Virus record (IMG/VR): IMGVR_UViG_3300021142_002226
Span: 1-64,000 of that record
Reading direction: 5' to 3' (one strand)
Origin: a virus
Length of the DNA stretch: 64,000 bases
Made by a program: the position numbers and the translations under genes. Below, one piece after another: positions 26,902 to 37,100 of the stretch (positions are counted from its first letter, which is position 1; each line of letters begins with the position of its first letter). The notes beneath the pieces are model-generated. The model was not told the DNA's origin, searched no databases, and saw only the letters and a list, made by a program, of their open reading frames with translations.

Positions 26902-28830
26902 TTAAAGTCTTATCTTGACGTTGAAACTCACAACATCGTACCAATATTTTTTTATTGGTTGTGTTGGTTTACAAACAGCCAATAGATTACCGTCAGCATC
27001 ATGCAAACCTAATTGCGAGATAATTACAGGATAATTTGGTGTTTGTGTACTACCAAAACTTACAACATCTGTAGAAGGATCAACATTCAATAATTGTTTT
27101 GCTGTATCGTTTGTTGTTGTATAAAATTCATTTGTTGATGCTAAGCAAACAATATTTAAAGATTTTTCTGTGTTATAACTTAAGTATTCTATATACGGTA
27201 TTGAGCTTGAGTGAGCGGAACCAGTGACACCTGTGTATATAAATTCTGTATTTTCCCACTGAGTGTTTCTATTTTTATCTTCAGTAAATATCATTGTAGT
27301 TGTATGTCCTGAAGGATATACTCTAAGACCAGCCCCAGATGTACTATTGTGTCTATACTTGTTTGTATTTAATGCTGTATTTCCGTAAAAATCATATTCT
27401 TTGATAGGTTGTGTTAAAGTACCACCAGTATACATTTCACCATTAAACGCATTTACATAGAAACTGTCCACAATTTTTGGATGTGTAATAACAATAAACC
27501 CTTTGTCAAGATATGCTATACCAACACATGTGTCATTAAGGTTATCATACAAACTTTTAGCTCTTGTTGTTGTGTTGAATACTCTAACACCATCGATTAC
27601 GTCAAGGTGACCATCTGACCAACTACCAGTTGGATTTTCATATGGTTCACCAAAAGTGTCTGAGAATAATAAACAAACATTACTTTGATAATTCGAAACT
27701 GGTTGTGATAAATCTATTTTTTGGCCAAGATCTTTAACTGTTAAATCCTTTTCAGATGTGGTTGTATCTAAATCGTATCCAGCAATCAAACCTGATTTGT
27801 TGTATGTACCATACAATTCAATAGTTTTAGGTGAACCTGCCCATGAATCATATATACCAAGGTATTGTTTTGTTGGACTTGTTGTTGTACCAGACCAATA
27901 TGGTAATGTAATCTTCAAAGATTTACCATCAATAATTTCACCATATTGATTTGGTTGTATTTCCATAACCAAATATAGGTTATTTGGTACAGGTAATTTA
28001 CCATAATCAGTAACATATTCATAAGAACCAATCGTTTGTAATACAGTATCGTAGTGCTCACCAGTAGAACCTGATATATTTGGGTTTGTTATCAAATCTG
28101 TTGCAGAAACACCAGATGGTAATGTGCTTGTTGTTATTGGGTTCCAAACATATGAAATACCATTTTCATAAAATGTATTGCTTGTTGTACCAACACCAGC
28201 GGTTTTATAACCCCACTGAGTTCTGGTATATTTCATCAATTCAGCATCAGAAACAGGTAAGTTTAACCCTTTCAAAGTGTTTGCAAATATACTATTAGTT
28301 GCATCTCTTTCAATAAAGAACATTGGTGCAACATTTTCTGTTGAACCAGTAAATCCGTTTTGAGACGCATAAAGAGAATTAAAACCTTCTTCCAAATCAT
28401 AAGGAACAACATCAGTAACAACTGCTGTAGCTTCAACGTTTTTCAATATTGTATAAGTTGTTGGATTAACATCATATTCGATGAAGCCTGCACAATCACC
28501 CCCACCATACACATCAATAGCCAATTTACTATCAAGATAATTCAATATTATGAATACACTATAATAATCATTTGTTTGTAATGTGAATGTATCAGATGCT
28601 GGTGTTGTTGGAGGAATTGATGATACTATTGCTCCAACAGTATTTGTTGACAAAGCTGATAGTCTACTCGCAAGATTACTATTACTTGGAACCTCAGTAT
28701 GGGAAACTAAGACAGTATCGCCATTTTGTGGCCAATTAGCTGGCGCAGTTTTTAAATAAAATGTAGCGGTACCATCACTATTTAATTTTCTTCTATAAAA
28801 TGGAAGCCTATATTTCAATATATTGTTCAT
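26902..28830 (-). CDS. Tail/virion structural protein, 642 aa, with shared C-terminal module
   Basis: Large Thr/Ser/Asn/Tyr-rich beta-structured protein typical of tail components, last gene of the structural block. Its final 40 residues (IISQLGLHDADGNLLAV, CKPTQPIKKYWYDVVSF) are clearly related to the end of the protein at 31286-34087 (FTEVGIYDASDNLVAI, GKFSQPITRKYNSDIIS). It lacks the N-terminal module of that protein, which is supplied by the small gene directly upstream (28842-29108). Probably part of the baseplate or tail-fibre network; exact role unknown. Confidence 0.65.
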   Translation of the reverse strand: MNNILKYRLPFYRRKLNSDGTATFYLKTAPANWPQNGDTVLVSHTEVPSNSNLASRLSALSTNTVGAIVSSIPPTTPASDTFTLQTNDYYSVFIILNYLDSKLAIDVYGGGDCAGFIEYDVNPTTYTILKNVEATAVVTDVVPYDLEEGFNSLYASQNGFTGSTENVAPMFFIERDATNSIFANTLKGLNLPVSDAELMKYTRTQWGYKTAGVGTTSNTFYENGISYVWNPITTSTLPSGVSATDLITNPNISGSTGEHYDTVLQTIGSYEYVTDYGKLPVPNNLYLVMEIQPNQYGEIIDGKSLKITLPYWSGTTTSPTKQYLGIYDSWAGSPKTIELYGTYNKSGLIAGYDLDTTTSEKDLTVKDLGQKIDLSQPVSNYQSNVCLLFSDTFGEPYENPTGSWSDGHLDVIDGVRVFNTTTRAKSLYDNLNDTCVGIAYLDKGFIVITHPKIVDSFYVNAFNGEMYTGGTLTQPIKEYDFYGNTALNTNKYRHNSTSGAGLRVYPSGHTTTMIFTEDKNRNTQWENTEFIYTGVTGSAHSSSIPYIEYLSYNTEKSLNIVCLASTNEFYTTTNDTAKQLLNVDPSTDVVSFGSTQTPNYPVIISQLGLHDADGNLLAVCKPTQPIKKYWYDVVSFNVKIRL

Positions 28831-28841
28831 ATTAATAATTT

Positions 28842-29108
28842 TTATTTATATATTATTGGATTACTTATTGTTACATTATTAGATAATGAATATATAATAT
28901 CATCATAATCACCAGTTAAATCATTCGTAACCTGGTTTAATGTTTGATTACCCAAATAGTTTACATCCATGTCAGATATTGAAAATTGTGTTGGGTTAAA
29001 ACCATTGTTTAACAATGCTTCCCTACCTGCCATTGTGAGGTAAACCGTCATTTCTCCACCAGGGATTGGTGGTGTTTGAGGTAAATTATTAATGTTTATA
29101 AAGCCCAT
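28842..29108 (-). CDS. Small structural protein with LTxxGR N-terminal module, 88 aa
   Basis: Begins MGFININNLPQTPPIPGG, then VYLTMAGREALLNNGF and FSISDMDVNYLG. The same pattern (LTDxGxxxL, FSLxDxExNY) opens the proteins at 30073-31284 and 31286-34087. The gene looks like a free-standing copy of that N-terminal module, immediately followed by a gene carrying the matching C-terminal module. The last codons form a TATAAATA sequence ahead of the next start. Confidence 0.65.
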   Translation of the reverse strand: MGFININNLPQTPPIPGGEMTVYLTMAGREALLNNGFNPTQFSISDMDVNYLGNQTLNQVTNDLTGDYDDIIYSLSNNVTISNPIIYK

Positions 29109-29178
29109 TTCTATTAAATTTAATTAATTATTTATTTATTTAAAGTATATTTTATTATAAATATCACAGTTTTTAATT

Positions 29179-30069
29179 TTAAACACTTAATGTTGGTACA
29201 CCACTAATTGCTGGTAAGTATCCAGTACCAGTCGATGGTGGTGTAAACGTATAGTTGTAAACTGGTGGTATATATCCAGTATTTACAAGATTTATTGATA
29301 CAACCAAATCCTGTGATGAAATATTAGGTGTTGATGTTATACTATTTGGATCACTATCATATGTTTGTACAGAAAAATTGAAATCGAATGTACCAACTTT
29401 TCTATTTGGTGCATCGGAAGTTTGCCCATAAATTTGTGTTGTAAGATCGCCAACTCCAGAAACCTGGTAATTCACCGAAATAGGTACACACTCAAAAGGA
29501 TTTATCTTTAACACACTTCCACTATAATATTCTATTGGATATCTCACTTGTAAATAACCAATCAATATTGATGTAGGAGCTACAAGTGAACTTATTGAAC
29601 GTGTGTTTATAGTTGTTCTTTGTTCATTTTTTGACACACTATAAATTTCATATGCATAATTATCATCATATGTTGTATCTGTTTTTGTTACTATAAGATT
29701 TTTGTTGTAGCTAACGTAATTTGGATTCCTAACAGTGGCATTATTAAAAACTAAACTTTTATAATATATTATTTGATTAGTTTTATTCATAATATTTAAT
29801 GTGCCGTCCTCTATATTTGTTGCGGATTTTGCGACACTGGCAACACTCACGCCAGGAGTATTCAAGTAAAATTCTGAATTAGGAATATAAAATTCAAATA
29901 CTGGTTCAAATATATTTGTTTGGACTAATGTTGTAATAGTATATGTTGATGGGAATGATATTGGCGTAAACCCCCAAACAGTCGGTAATGTTGTACCACC
30001 AGAACTGCTGCCACCTGTCGTTGTTCTTGAAACTGAACTCAAACCAACACTTATTCTTTTTTTTGCCAT
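29179..30069 (-). CDS. Hypothetical virion protein, 296 aa
   Basis: Starts MAKKRISVGLSSVSRTTTGG with a basic, Gly/Ser-rich N-terminus, then a beta-rich body with repeated Thr, Asn and Tyr residues, and a Pro-rich end (PPSTGTGYLPAISGV). Composition and place in the structural block indicate a tail or fibre-associated protein. No family recognised. Three bases separate it from the upstream stop. Confidence 0.55.
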   Translation of the reverse strand: MAKKRISVGLSSVSRTTTGGSSSGGTTLPTVWGFTPISFPSTYTITTLVQTNIFEPVFEFYIPNSEFYLNTPGVSVASVAKSATNIEDGTLNIMNKTNQIIYYKSLVFNNATVRNPNYVSYNKNLIVTKTDTTYDDNYAYEIYSVSKNEQRTTINTRSISSLVAPTSILIGYLQVRYPIEYYSGSVLKINPFECVPISVNYQVSGVGDLTTQIYGQTSDAPNRKVGTFDFNFSVQTYDSDPNSITSTPNISSQDLVVSINLVNTGYIPPVYNYTFTPPSTGTGYLPAISGVPTLSV

Positions 30070-30072
30070 ATA

Positions 30073-31284
30073 TTATAATGTGTATGTATGTGTTACATAC
30101 GTATTTTTTATATAATTATCGGATAGTTTCGAATACTGTACAAGTATTGAAAAATCTTTAGTATTTTTACATTGATTCAATGAGAAAAATTGAGATAAAT
30201 CCAAACTTGCTTTGACTCTGAAATTATATCCAATAGGTGATTTATTGTAATCATCAAAATGGTCTTTAATCATATATGAATTCGTTAGATACGAATAACT
30301 TCTTTCCGAATAATTTAATGTTATTTGTTGATTAGAGCCTGACAAGTAAACTAATGGTTGTCTATAAGGTGGATCAGTACCTATTGTATAAGGGTTTGGT
30401 ATCCATCTATATAATATATCGTTTGTGAAATTATATGTTGTACCAGTAGTTCTATATTGTTGCAAATTACTCAAAGTCATAGGTACTTTATTAGTACCAA
30501 GAACGATAAATAGATTGATAGTCAAATTTTCAGATGTACCTGTTGGGTTATAAACCAAATTTTCGGCACCATAAAACCTGAAATAAAAATCAAAATATGC
30601 ATGATAATTTTCACCCATTACTAATTCATCACCCTTTATAATTTGACTATATGCCAAATTATCTGTAGATTTAGCCAATGCATTTGAACCTATAAAGGAT
30701 AAATCAAATATATTAGTTTGTTGTTGCAACTTAGAATTGATATAATGATATTTGTTCACCGCAATATTATCTACAGGATATAAGTCAAAATTTTGAATTA
30801 AATCACTTAAAGTTACAGAGGAACCGTAGGCTGTTCTTAAGTATATACCATTTAATCCAGATAAATCATATTGTCTATACGGATCAACATCTTTATATGT
30901 CATTGCGGCATAACTACTGTAAATATTTAATTCTGGATTATATAATATAAAATCTCTGAAATTAGTTTTGTTTATACCCAACAATGCATGGTTTACATTT
31001 TTGTTATCAATAATATCTCCACGATTTTTGAGTACAGTGAATACTTCTTTAAACCCATTAGTATAACCACTTGAATTGGTAATACCAATTACATTTTGAT
31101 TAACTAAATTTGGATCAAAAGAAGAATCCGCTAAAACATTATAATTTGTTTCCGTATCCGATAAAGAAAATTGGGTAATAAGGTCGGCCAATCCACCAAC
31201 ATTATTATTTCGATATAAAGCATCTTTACCTGCATCTGTAAGATACACAACAAATTCATTAGTATTTCCTGTAATATAACCCAT
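30073..31284 (-). CDS. Structural protein with LTxxGR N-terminal module, 403 aa
   Basis: Opens MGYITGNTNEFVVYLTDAGKDALY, then FSLSDTETNYNV, the module shared with 28842-29108 and 31286-34087. The rest is a beta-rich region with many Tyr and Asn residues. It lies one base behind the 933-residue paralogue. Such modules probably dock these proteins to a common tail or baseplate partner, which is inference from their sharing. Confidence 0.65.
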   Translation of the reverse strand: MGYITGNTNEFVVYLTDAGKDALYRNNNVGGLADLITQFSLSDTETNYNVLADSSFDPNLVNQNVIGITNSSGYTNGFKEVFTVLKNRGDIIDNKNVNHALLGINKTNFRDFILYNPELNIYSSYAAMTYKDVDPYRQYDLSGLNGIYLRTAYGSSVTLSDLIQNFDLYPVDNIAVNKYHYINSKLQQQTNIFDLSFIGSNALAKSTDNLAYSQIIKGDELVMGENYHAYFDFYFRFYGAENLVYNPTGTSENLTINLFIVLGTNKVPMTLSNLQQYRTTGTTYNFTNDILYRWIPNPYTIGTDPPYRQPLVYLSGSNQQITLNYSERSYSYLTNSYMIKDHFDDYNKSPIGYNFRVKASLDLSQFFSLNQCKNTKDFSILVQYSKLSDNYIKNTYVTHTYTL

Positions 31285-31285
31285 T

Positions 31286-34087
31286 TTAAAAATCTATTGT
31301 TGCTTGTAATGAAATAATATCCGAATTATATTTTCTTGTTATTGGTTGACTAAATTTACCAATAGCCACCAAATTATCGCTTGCATCATAAATACCGACT
31401 TCCGTAAAAGCTACTTTATTTCTATTAGAGTCAAAAGTAGGGTTTTGTGATGTTACAAATGTATTAGGTAACACATTAAATGTAAAGATTGTTTTATACG
31501 TTGTGGCTTTAATATCTGTTTGCACATTACCGTAAAAGAATACCTCATCACCAAATGTTAATCCTGTAATATTTGTTGGTGTTGGTAAAGAAACAATAGT
31601 CCCAATATCATAGTAATCATTTACACTATTATCTATTATGGATTTATCAATATATGCTAATAAATTATTTATATTTGATGCCGTCATTGGAGCGGTTGTT
31701 GTATAAGCTCCACTATTATCGAGGTAATAAAGCGTAAGAACATCACCAGCTGATGGTGTAAAAGTAGTTAGCTCAACCCTTCTATTAGCAGTTGTACCTG
31801 TAGTAAAAACACCATAGTTATTATCCGATACCAAATTACCATTTTTGAATAAATAAACCGTATTATTATTAGGTTGGTAATCTAATGTAAGACAAACATT
31901 ACCAGAACCATTTAAATAAATACCATTCAAATATGTATATCCAGAAAACGATGATGGTGTTGTAACACTTTGAGTAATTGTACTCGCTGTTGTTGTAGAA
32001 CCATATAAATAACCAAGTTCAACGTAATAACCAGATGTATTAAAAATTGGATTAATTTTGAAAATAGGTGTTCCGTTTGTAGAACCAGTCACACTTAATG
32101 GATACTGCCAATAATCGCCATCAACACCAACATTTGCCGCTGATGATGCTTGTTTCAATAAAGAACCTGTCGATGCAATAGAACTTATAAAAACCAAAAC
32201 ATCACCTATTGGTTGATATGTTGTTGTTATATTTGATGGACTTTTTGGTAAGTAAATTGTATCTTTTCTGAAATAAAATTGTTGTTGTGAAGGTATTCCA
32301 ACAGGCAAACATCCATTTGTACCAATAAATTGACCTAAATTATATTTTCTCCATTCTGTTGGATCTGGAACTTCACCTATTGCTGTTTTTTGCCATAATA
32401 AATAAATATTATCAGCGCTAAAGCCTAACCCATTTTCAGAACCATAATCTTTCAAATATGAAAATTCAGAATATGTGGTTGTTGTTGCCTTTTTAGGGAA
32501 TTGGAATAATATATCTTGAGCTTTAGTATAAACATTTTCCATTGTCTGATAATTCTCACATTGGATGCCAGTAACATTTTTTGAATTTGTTAAATAATAG
32601 CTCAAATGTATAGCTTCATTTGGTTGTAAAGCCCCACCTATATTAGCTCCCACACAATGTCCAACGTCAACAAGTGACACTTTTGGAGTTGGTAATGTCC
32701 AGTTTCTATTTGCTTTATATGACATCGCAGTTATTAATTCTGGATCTTCAATCAAAATAATTTTTTCATTAATTAAAACTTTACCAACAACATTAGCATC
32801 AGCTTCCTGATCAATCAAATCGTAATATTGAACAGTTCCGTTTATTGTTTTCAGTGTTGAGTCACAAATGAAGGTATACCCTATAGTATTACCCAATCCA
32901 GTACCGCCAAATTGTTGTTTATGCCACATTAAATATGGTAAAGTGAGCGTCAATGAATTTTCATAAAAACCCTCGCCATAAAAATTATCAATTGTGTTAT
33001 TTGTATAGTGAATTATACCAACTTTATTTATTGTTTGTGTATACCCTGTAACTTGTGAGTTACCTTTTGTTGTACCTGTAACTATTGTAAGAGGGTTAAC
33101 TGTTAAATACACATTCGATAAATACTGATATTCAATTACAGTACCTTCATAATTTTTACCGTTGGAATACTCAGAATCTTTATATTTGGTTAAATCAAGA
33201 CCTGCTAAATCTCTTATATTAACAATGTTCATATTCCAAACAGGAACATCAACTTTTGTTCTTTGGCTTGGATCGCTTGTGAAATCTAATACTCCATTTG
33301 ACCAATAAGCTATTGGTGTTGTTTTATCATAATAATCTGGTATCGTATTTGTACCAGGATAAATAAAACCTTTGACACGACAATTTTTAGCAAATGGTGG
33401 TAAATTTCTATCAAGACCAAAATTAATCATTTGGTTGTTTGTTATACCAGTTAAAACTAAATCTGTACCAGAATTTACACTTGTAATCTGATACATCAAA
33501 TATTGTATAGGATCCGCATCTATATATGGTGTTAGATTAGCGGTATGACCTGTATAATAATCGTGCTGTAAGAATTTTAAAAATAAATAATCACCTTGTT
33601 TTACATTTTGAGTATAACCAGTATTCATTAGGCTTGTGGTATAACCTGTACCAACACCGAAATCAACAAAGTTTGGAGATATGGTGGTATCAACGTATTT
33701 TAAGTTTATTGAATTTGTATTACCAGATATAATACCAGTAAGGTTATACAATGATGTTAATGTATAGTCAATTAAGTTGTGAGTTGACCCACTGAAAAAT
33801 CCTCTATCCTTAGCTGTTGCTGTTGATATTATTGGATATGGTGTTATTGTTGTTATAGGTACTTTATATGTTGAACCGTTATAACTTACAGGAAATAATA
33901 TATCGTGGTTATTATCAACTGGCCTCAATATATTTACAGATGGAATATTACTATTCGTATAATCCATTTCTCCATCTCCAAGACTAAATGTTGAGAAGTC
34001 CAACTCTCCAGATGCAAGGTTTATTCTACCCAAATCTGTGAGTTTTACATTCACTAACGGTTGATTTCTTTTTAAAATATAGCTCAT
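31286..34087 (-). CDS. Large structural protein with shared N- and C-terminal modules, 933 aa
   Basis: The frame reaches 34165, inside the upstream gene; the ATG at 34087 (MSYILKRNQPLVNVKLTD) is the natural start. Residues 8-50 carry the module VKLTDLGRINLASGELDF-STFSLGDGEMDY, a form I know from tail-associated proteins of large phages. The body is Thr, Tyr and Gly-rich with VTGTTK-like turns, and the last 45 residues match the end of the 26902-28830 protein. Likely a baseplate or fibre connector. It has the whole architecture of which the two genes at 28842 and 26902 form the split version. Confidence 0.7.
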   Translation of the reverse strand: MSYILKRNQPLVNVKLTDLGRINLASGELDFSTFSLGDGEMDYTNSNIPSVNILRPVDNNHDILFPVSYNGSTYKVPITTITPYPIISTATAKDRGFFSGSTHNLIDYTLTSLYNLTGIISGNTNSINLKYVDTTISPNFVDFGVGTGYTTSLMNTGYTQNVKQGDYLFLKFLQHDYYTGHTANLTPYIDADPIQYLMYQITSVNSGTDLVLTGITNNQMINFGLDRNLPPFAKNCRVKGFIYPGTNTIPDYYDKTTPIAYWSNGVLDFTSDPSQRTKVDVPVWNMNIVNIRDLAGLDLTKYKDSEYSNGKNYEGTVIEYQYLSNVYLTVNPLTIVTGTTKGNSQVTGYTQTINKVGIIHYTNNTIDNFYGEGFYENSLTLTLPYLMWHKQQFGGTGLGNTIGYTFICDSTLKTINGTVQYYDLIDQEADANVVGKVLINEKIILIEDPELITAMSYKANRNWTLPTPKVSLVDVGHCVGANIGGALQPNEAIHLSYYLTNSKNVTGIQCENYQTMENVYTKAQDILFQFPKKATTTTYSEFSYLKDYGSENGLGFSADNIYLLWQKTAIGEVPDPTEWRKYNLGQFIGTNGCLPVGIPSQQQFYFRKDTIYLPKSPSNITTTYQPIGDVLVFISSIASTGSLLKQASSAANVGVDGDYWQYPLSVTGSTNGTPIFKINPIFNTSGYYVELGYLYGSTTTASTITQSVTTPSSFSGYTYLNGIYLNGSGNVCLTLDYQPNNNTVYLFKNGNLVSDNNYGVFTTGTTANRRVELTTFTPSAGDVLTLYYLDNSGAYTTTAPMTASNINNLLAYIDKSIIDNSVNDYYDIGTIVSLPTPTNITGLTFGDEVFFYGNVQTDIKATTYKTIFTFNVLPNTFVTSQNPTFDSNRNKVAFTEVGIYDASDNLVAIGKFSQPITRKYNSDIISLQATIDF

Positions 34088-34115
34088 ATCTTTATAATAA
34101 ATATTTTGTTTTTGA

Positions 34116-37100
34116 TTATATTGTAAATTGGTTTGGTATTGTAAAATGGCTTGTTTTTGTTCCATTCAAACCATTAATGTTTAATGTTATTAATTCATTT
34201 CTTGTAACATTTGGTAATATTACAGTTCTTGTTTCATTTGTACCACTTATACTTGATGATGATACCACCTGAGCTGTACTTATAGGATTGTTTGTTGTCT
34301 TATCAAATAATGAAACCGAATTGTAATATGCACTATCAAATATTGATGAAGAATTTAAAATACTATAAGTAAAGGTTAATGTCAATGTGTCATTAGGTGC
34401 CACGTTGATTACCTGGTCAAATACAGAACCACTATTTAAGGTAGATGAACCTGAAACACTTCCAGAAGAACTTGTCCACACAGCATAAACTGGTGAAGCA
34501 CCATTTTGATTCACGATGACTCTGATGTTGTAACCATATACAAATGTTGATGGTGAGGATACAACATTTTGAGCCATTAAGCTCGAATTTAACGTAGAAA
34601 GTAAAGCAACGTTTGATTGGAATAGAATACCAAAAATTATGGACGCACTATGAGAACATGGATCGCTTATACTTAATTTAGCGATAAATTCGCCTGTTTT
34701 AGGTAAACCAACAACATCTATATCAAAATAATAATCCAAGATAATATCGCTTCCAGCAAGTCTGTAACCCACAGAACCGTATTTCTTGACACCATTTAAA
34801 GTGTTATCTTTTGCATCATAATATTTATCCAACGCATTTTTTAATCTCGCATCTACACCATTATTAACCACACCATTTATTGTGGTACCTGTAAAATCAT
34901 GATTAGTGAAATTTGGTTTTAACGTTAAATTATTTCTGTAGATATACAAATTATTTTTAACAGCATCAGTTAAATCGTAATTGTCTGATTCATAAACACT
35001 TACTTTAGTTCTATCTTTATAGAATTTGAATGATTCAACAAGACAGAAATCAGATTTTGACCAATTTGCCGTATCCTGGAATGGTAATAATGTCATAACA
35101 GAAGCAACATTACTGATGTAACTATAAAGAACACCTCTTGATACAGCATATTTATAAACATGATATAAAGAATATTGATTATATGTTCTTGTTAATGAAA
35201 ACTCTCTCGGACAATTTATAGCACTACCGTTGCATAAATATTCAAATATTGGTGAAAAGTTTTCATTATAATAATCACTTACAAAACATCCAGGCAACCC
35301 AGAAGGATCATAATCATAACTTCTATTATAGGTTGCATTTATATTATAGTAATACCTATTAGGTATTGATGATTCAGTATAACCAGTTATTAAATTATTA
35401 TTAGTTGTAAAACCAGCATGTGTTATATCAGAATTGTTCATGATATAATCACCTACCACGAAAGGTGTATTAAAATAAGTTGATGAATTGGCGAATTTAT
35501 AATATTTGAGTACGTTAATTTGGTTAATTTCACCTATATCAATATATGTGGAATAAGATGCAATTGTTCCTGTAGAACCTGTCGGTACCTGAGCATCGTA
35601 ATCTGAACCACCTACATTAGTAAGTTCTTGTAATTTCCATCCTTTCAAATTTCCTAACGAGTCTGCTGGAATTAAATTTGGTAAACGTATTGCTGTATTA
35701 AAATCTCTTCGTGGTGTACCAGAGTAAGGCCCAGGGTAACTGTTGAAAGGGTTTGTTGCATTAAATACTGTACCACCAGTGGTTAATGAAGTCCAGTGGC
35801 CGTAAGTGTTAGTAATAGGATCATCTGAAAATGAAAATGGTACAGAACTACGTATATTTTTATACAATTTATAATCATTTACATTCAAAGCTATAACAGT
35901 ATCATGACTATTCCATATTCTACCGTTTGAATTTCCAGTTACACCAGTATAATATATCATTGGTTTATTATATATAAACCTATATATGTTACCAGCATAT
36001 AAAACTAAATTACCAAACGATAAATTAAGTGTGGAACCTGTTTCGATATAATTTATTGTATTATCGTTTGTGAATGGATATATATTAGTTTGGTTAACAT
36101 GATAATGAAAAACTCTTTCATAACCCCAAGGACTAAAATTCTTTGGATCAAATTTCGTTAATTCTTCAAAACATGAATGTGAACCATTAGGTTGATATAT
36201 TTCATTAATCTTGTATGGTACAACCGTAGTTCCAGATGTAATTTTATAACAATGGTATGGTGTAATATCTTCAACGCAAACATATAATCTATCAACGTTT
36301 ACTGTTTTAATACTATAAGTCCCACCTGTACTTACAACAACCGTTTTGTAATTGTTAATTGTCACTTTAACAATGTCATTGAGATTATAATTCATAATTG
36401 CAGGATTGAAGTATTCAGCTACAGATAACATTTGTTGATATATATCTGTACTGTAAACTTCATTTTCCAACTCATAAGTTGTGCCTGTAATTTGAACTCT
36501 TCTTGTACCATAAATATTATTGGTGTTATTCAAGTCAAGTCTTGTATAATCTAAAATACCAGAATCATATGCTTGAAAAAGTTGTACACTTTGAGTGTTA
36601 CCAGTACCAATAATAGTTTTATTATTTAAAGTTGATTTAGACGGTTCGTATGTGCTATAATTATCAACTGTAAAGTATCTTCTACCAATTTGTTTACCAA
36701 TTATGATATTATTTGTAACCGAACCACCTTCGTAGAATTCTGGTACATTACCAAGATAATAATCAGCTGCTGTTATATTATAAACGCTATCAGAGGCATA
36801 ATATCCTTTAGTTGACGGTATACTATATGGTAATTTTTTCGTTATAATATTAAAATTGAAATCTACTTTATCATATTTAATATCTTTATCATATAATGTT
36901 TTTTGTTGATCAGTAATTACAGGATCATTTGTTAGTTTTTTATAGTAATCAACATACAATTTATTATACATCAATACAGGATCTGTTGAGTGATTATATG
37001 CAACTCTTGGTGTATTTAAGAAATAATAATTTGTATATGGTGAACTATCACTATATGTGTAATTATCCACACCAACAATAGAATTTGTTGTAGTTGTACC

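Noticed and set aside
28843-28850. TATAAATA late promoter ahead of the gene at 28830.
   Set aside because: The motif is formed by the last codons and stop of the upstream gene and lies too near the ATG (13 bases) to be accepted on sequence alone.
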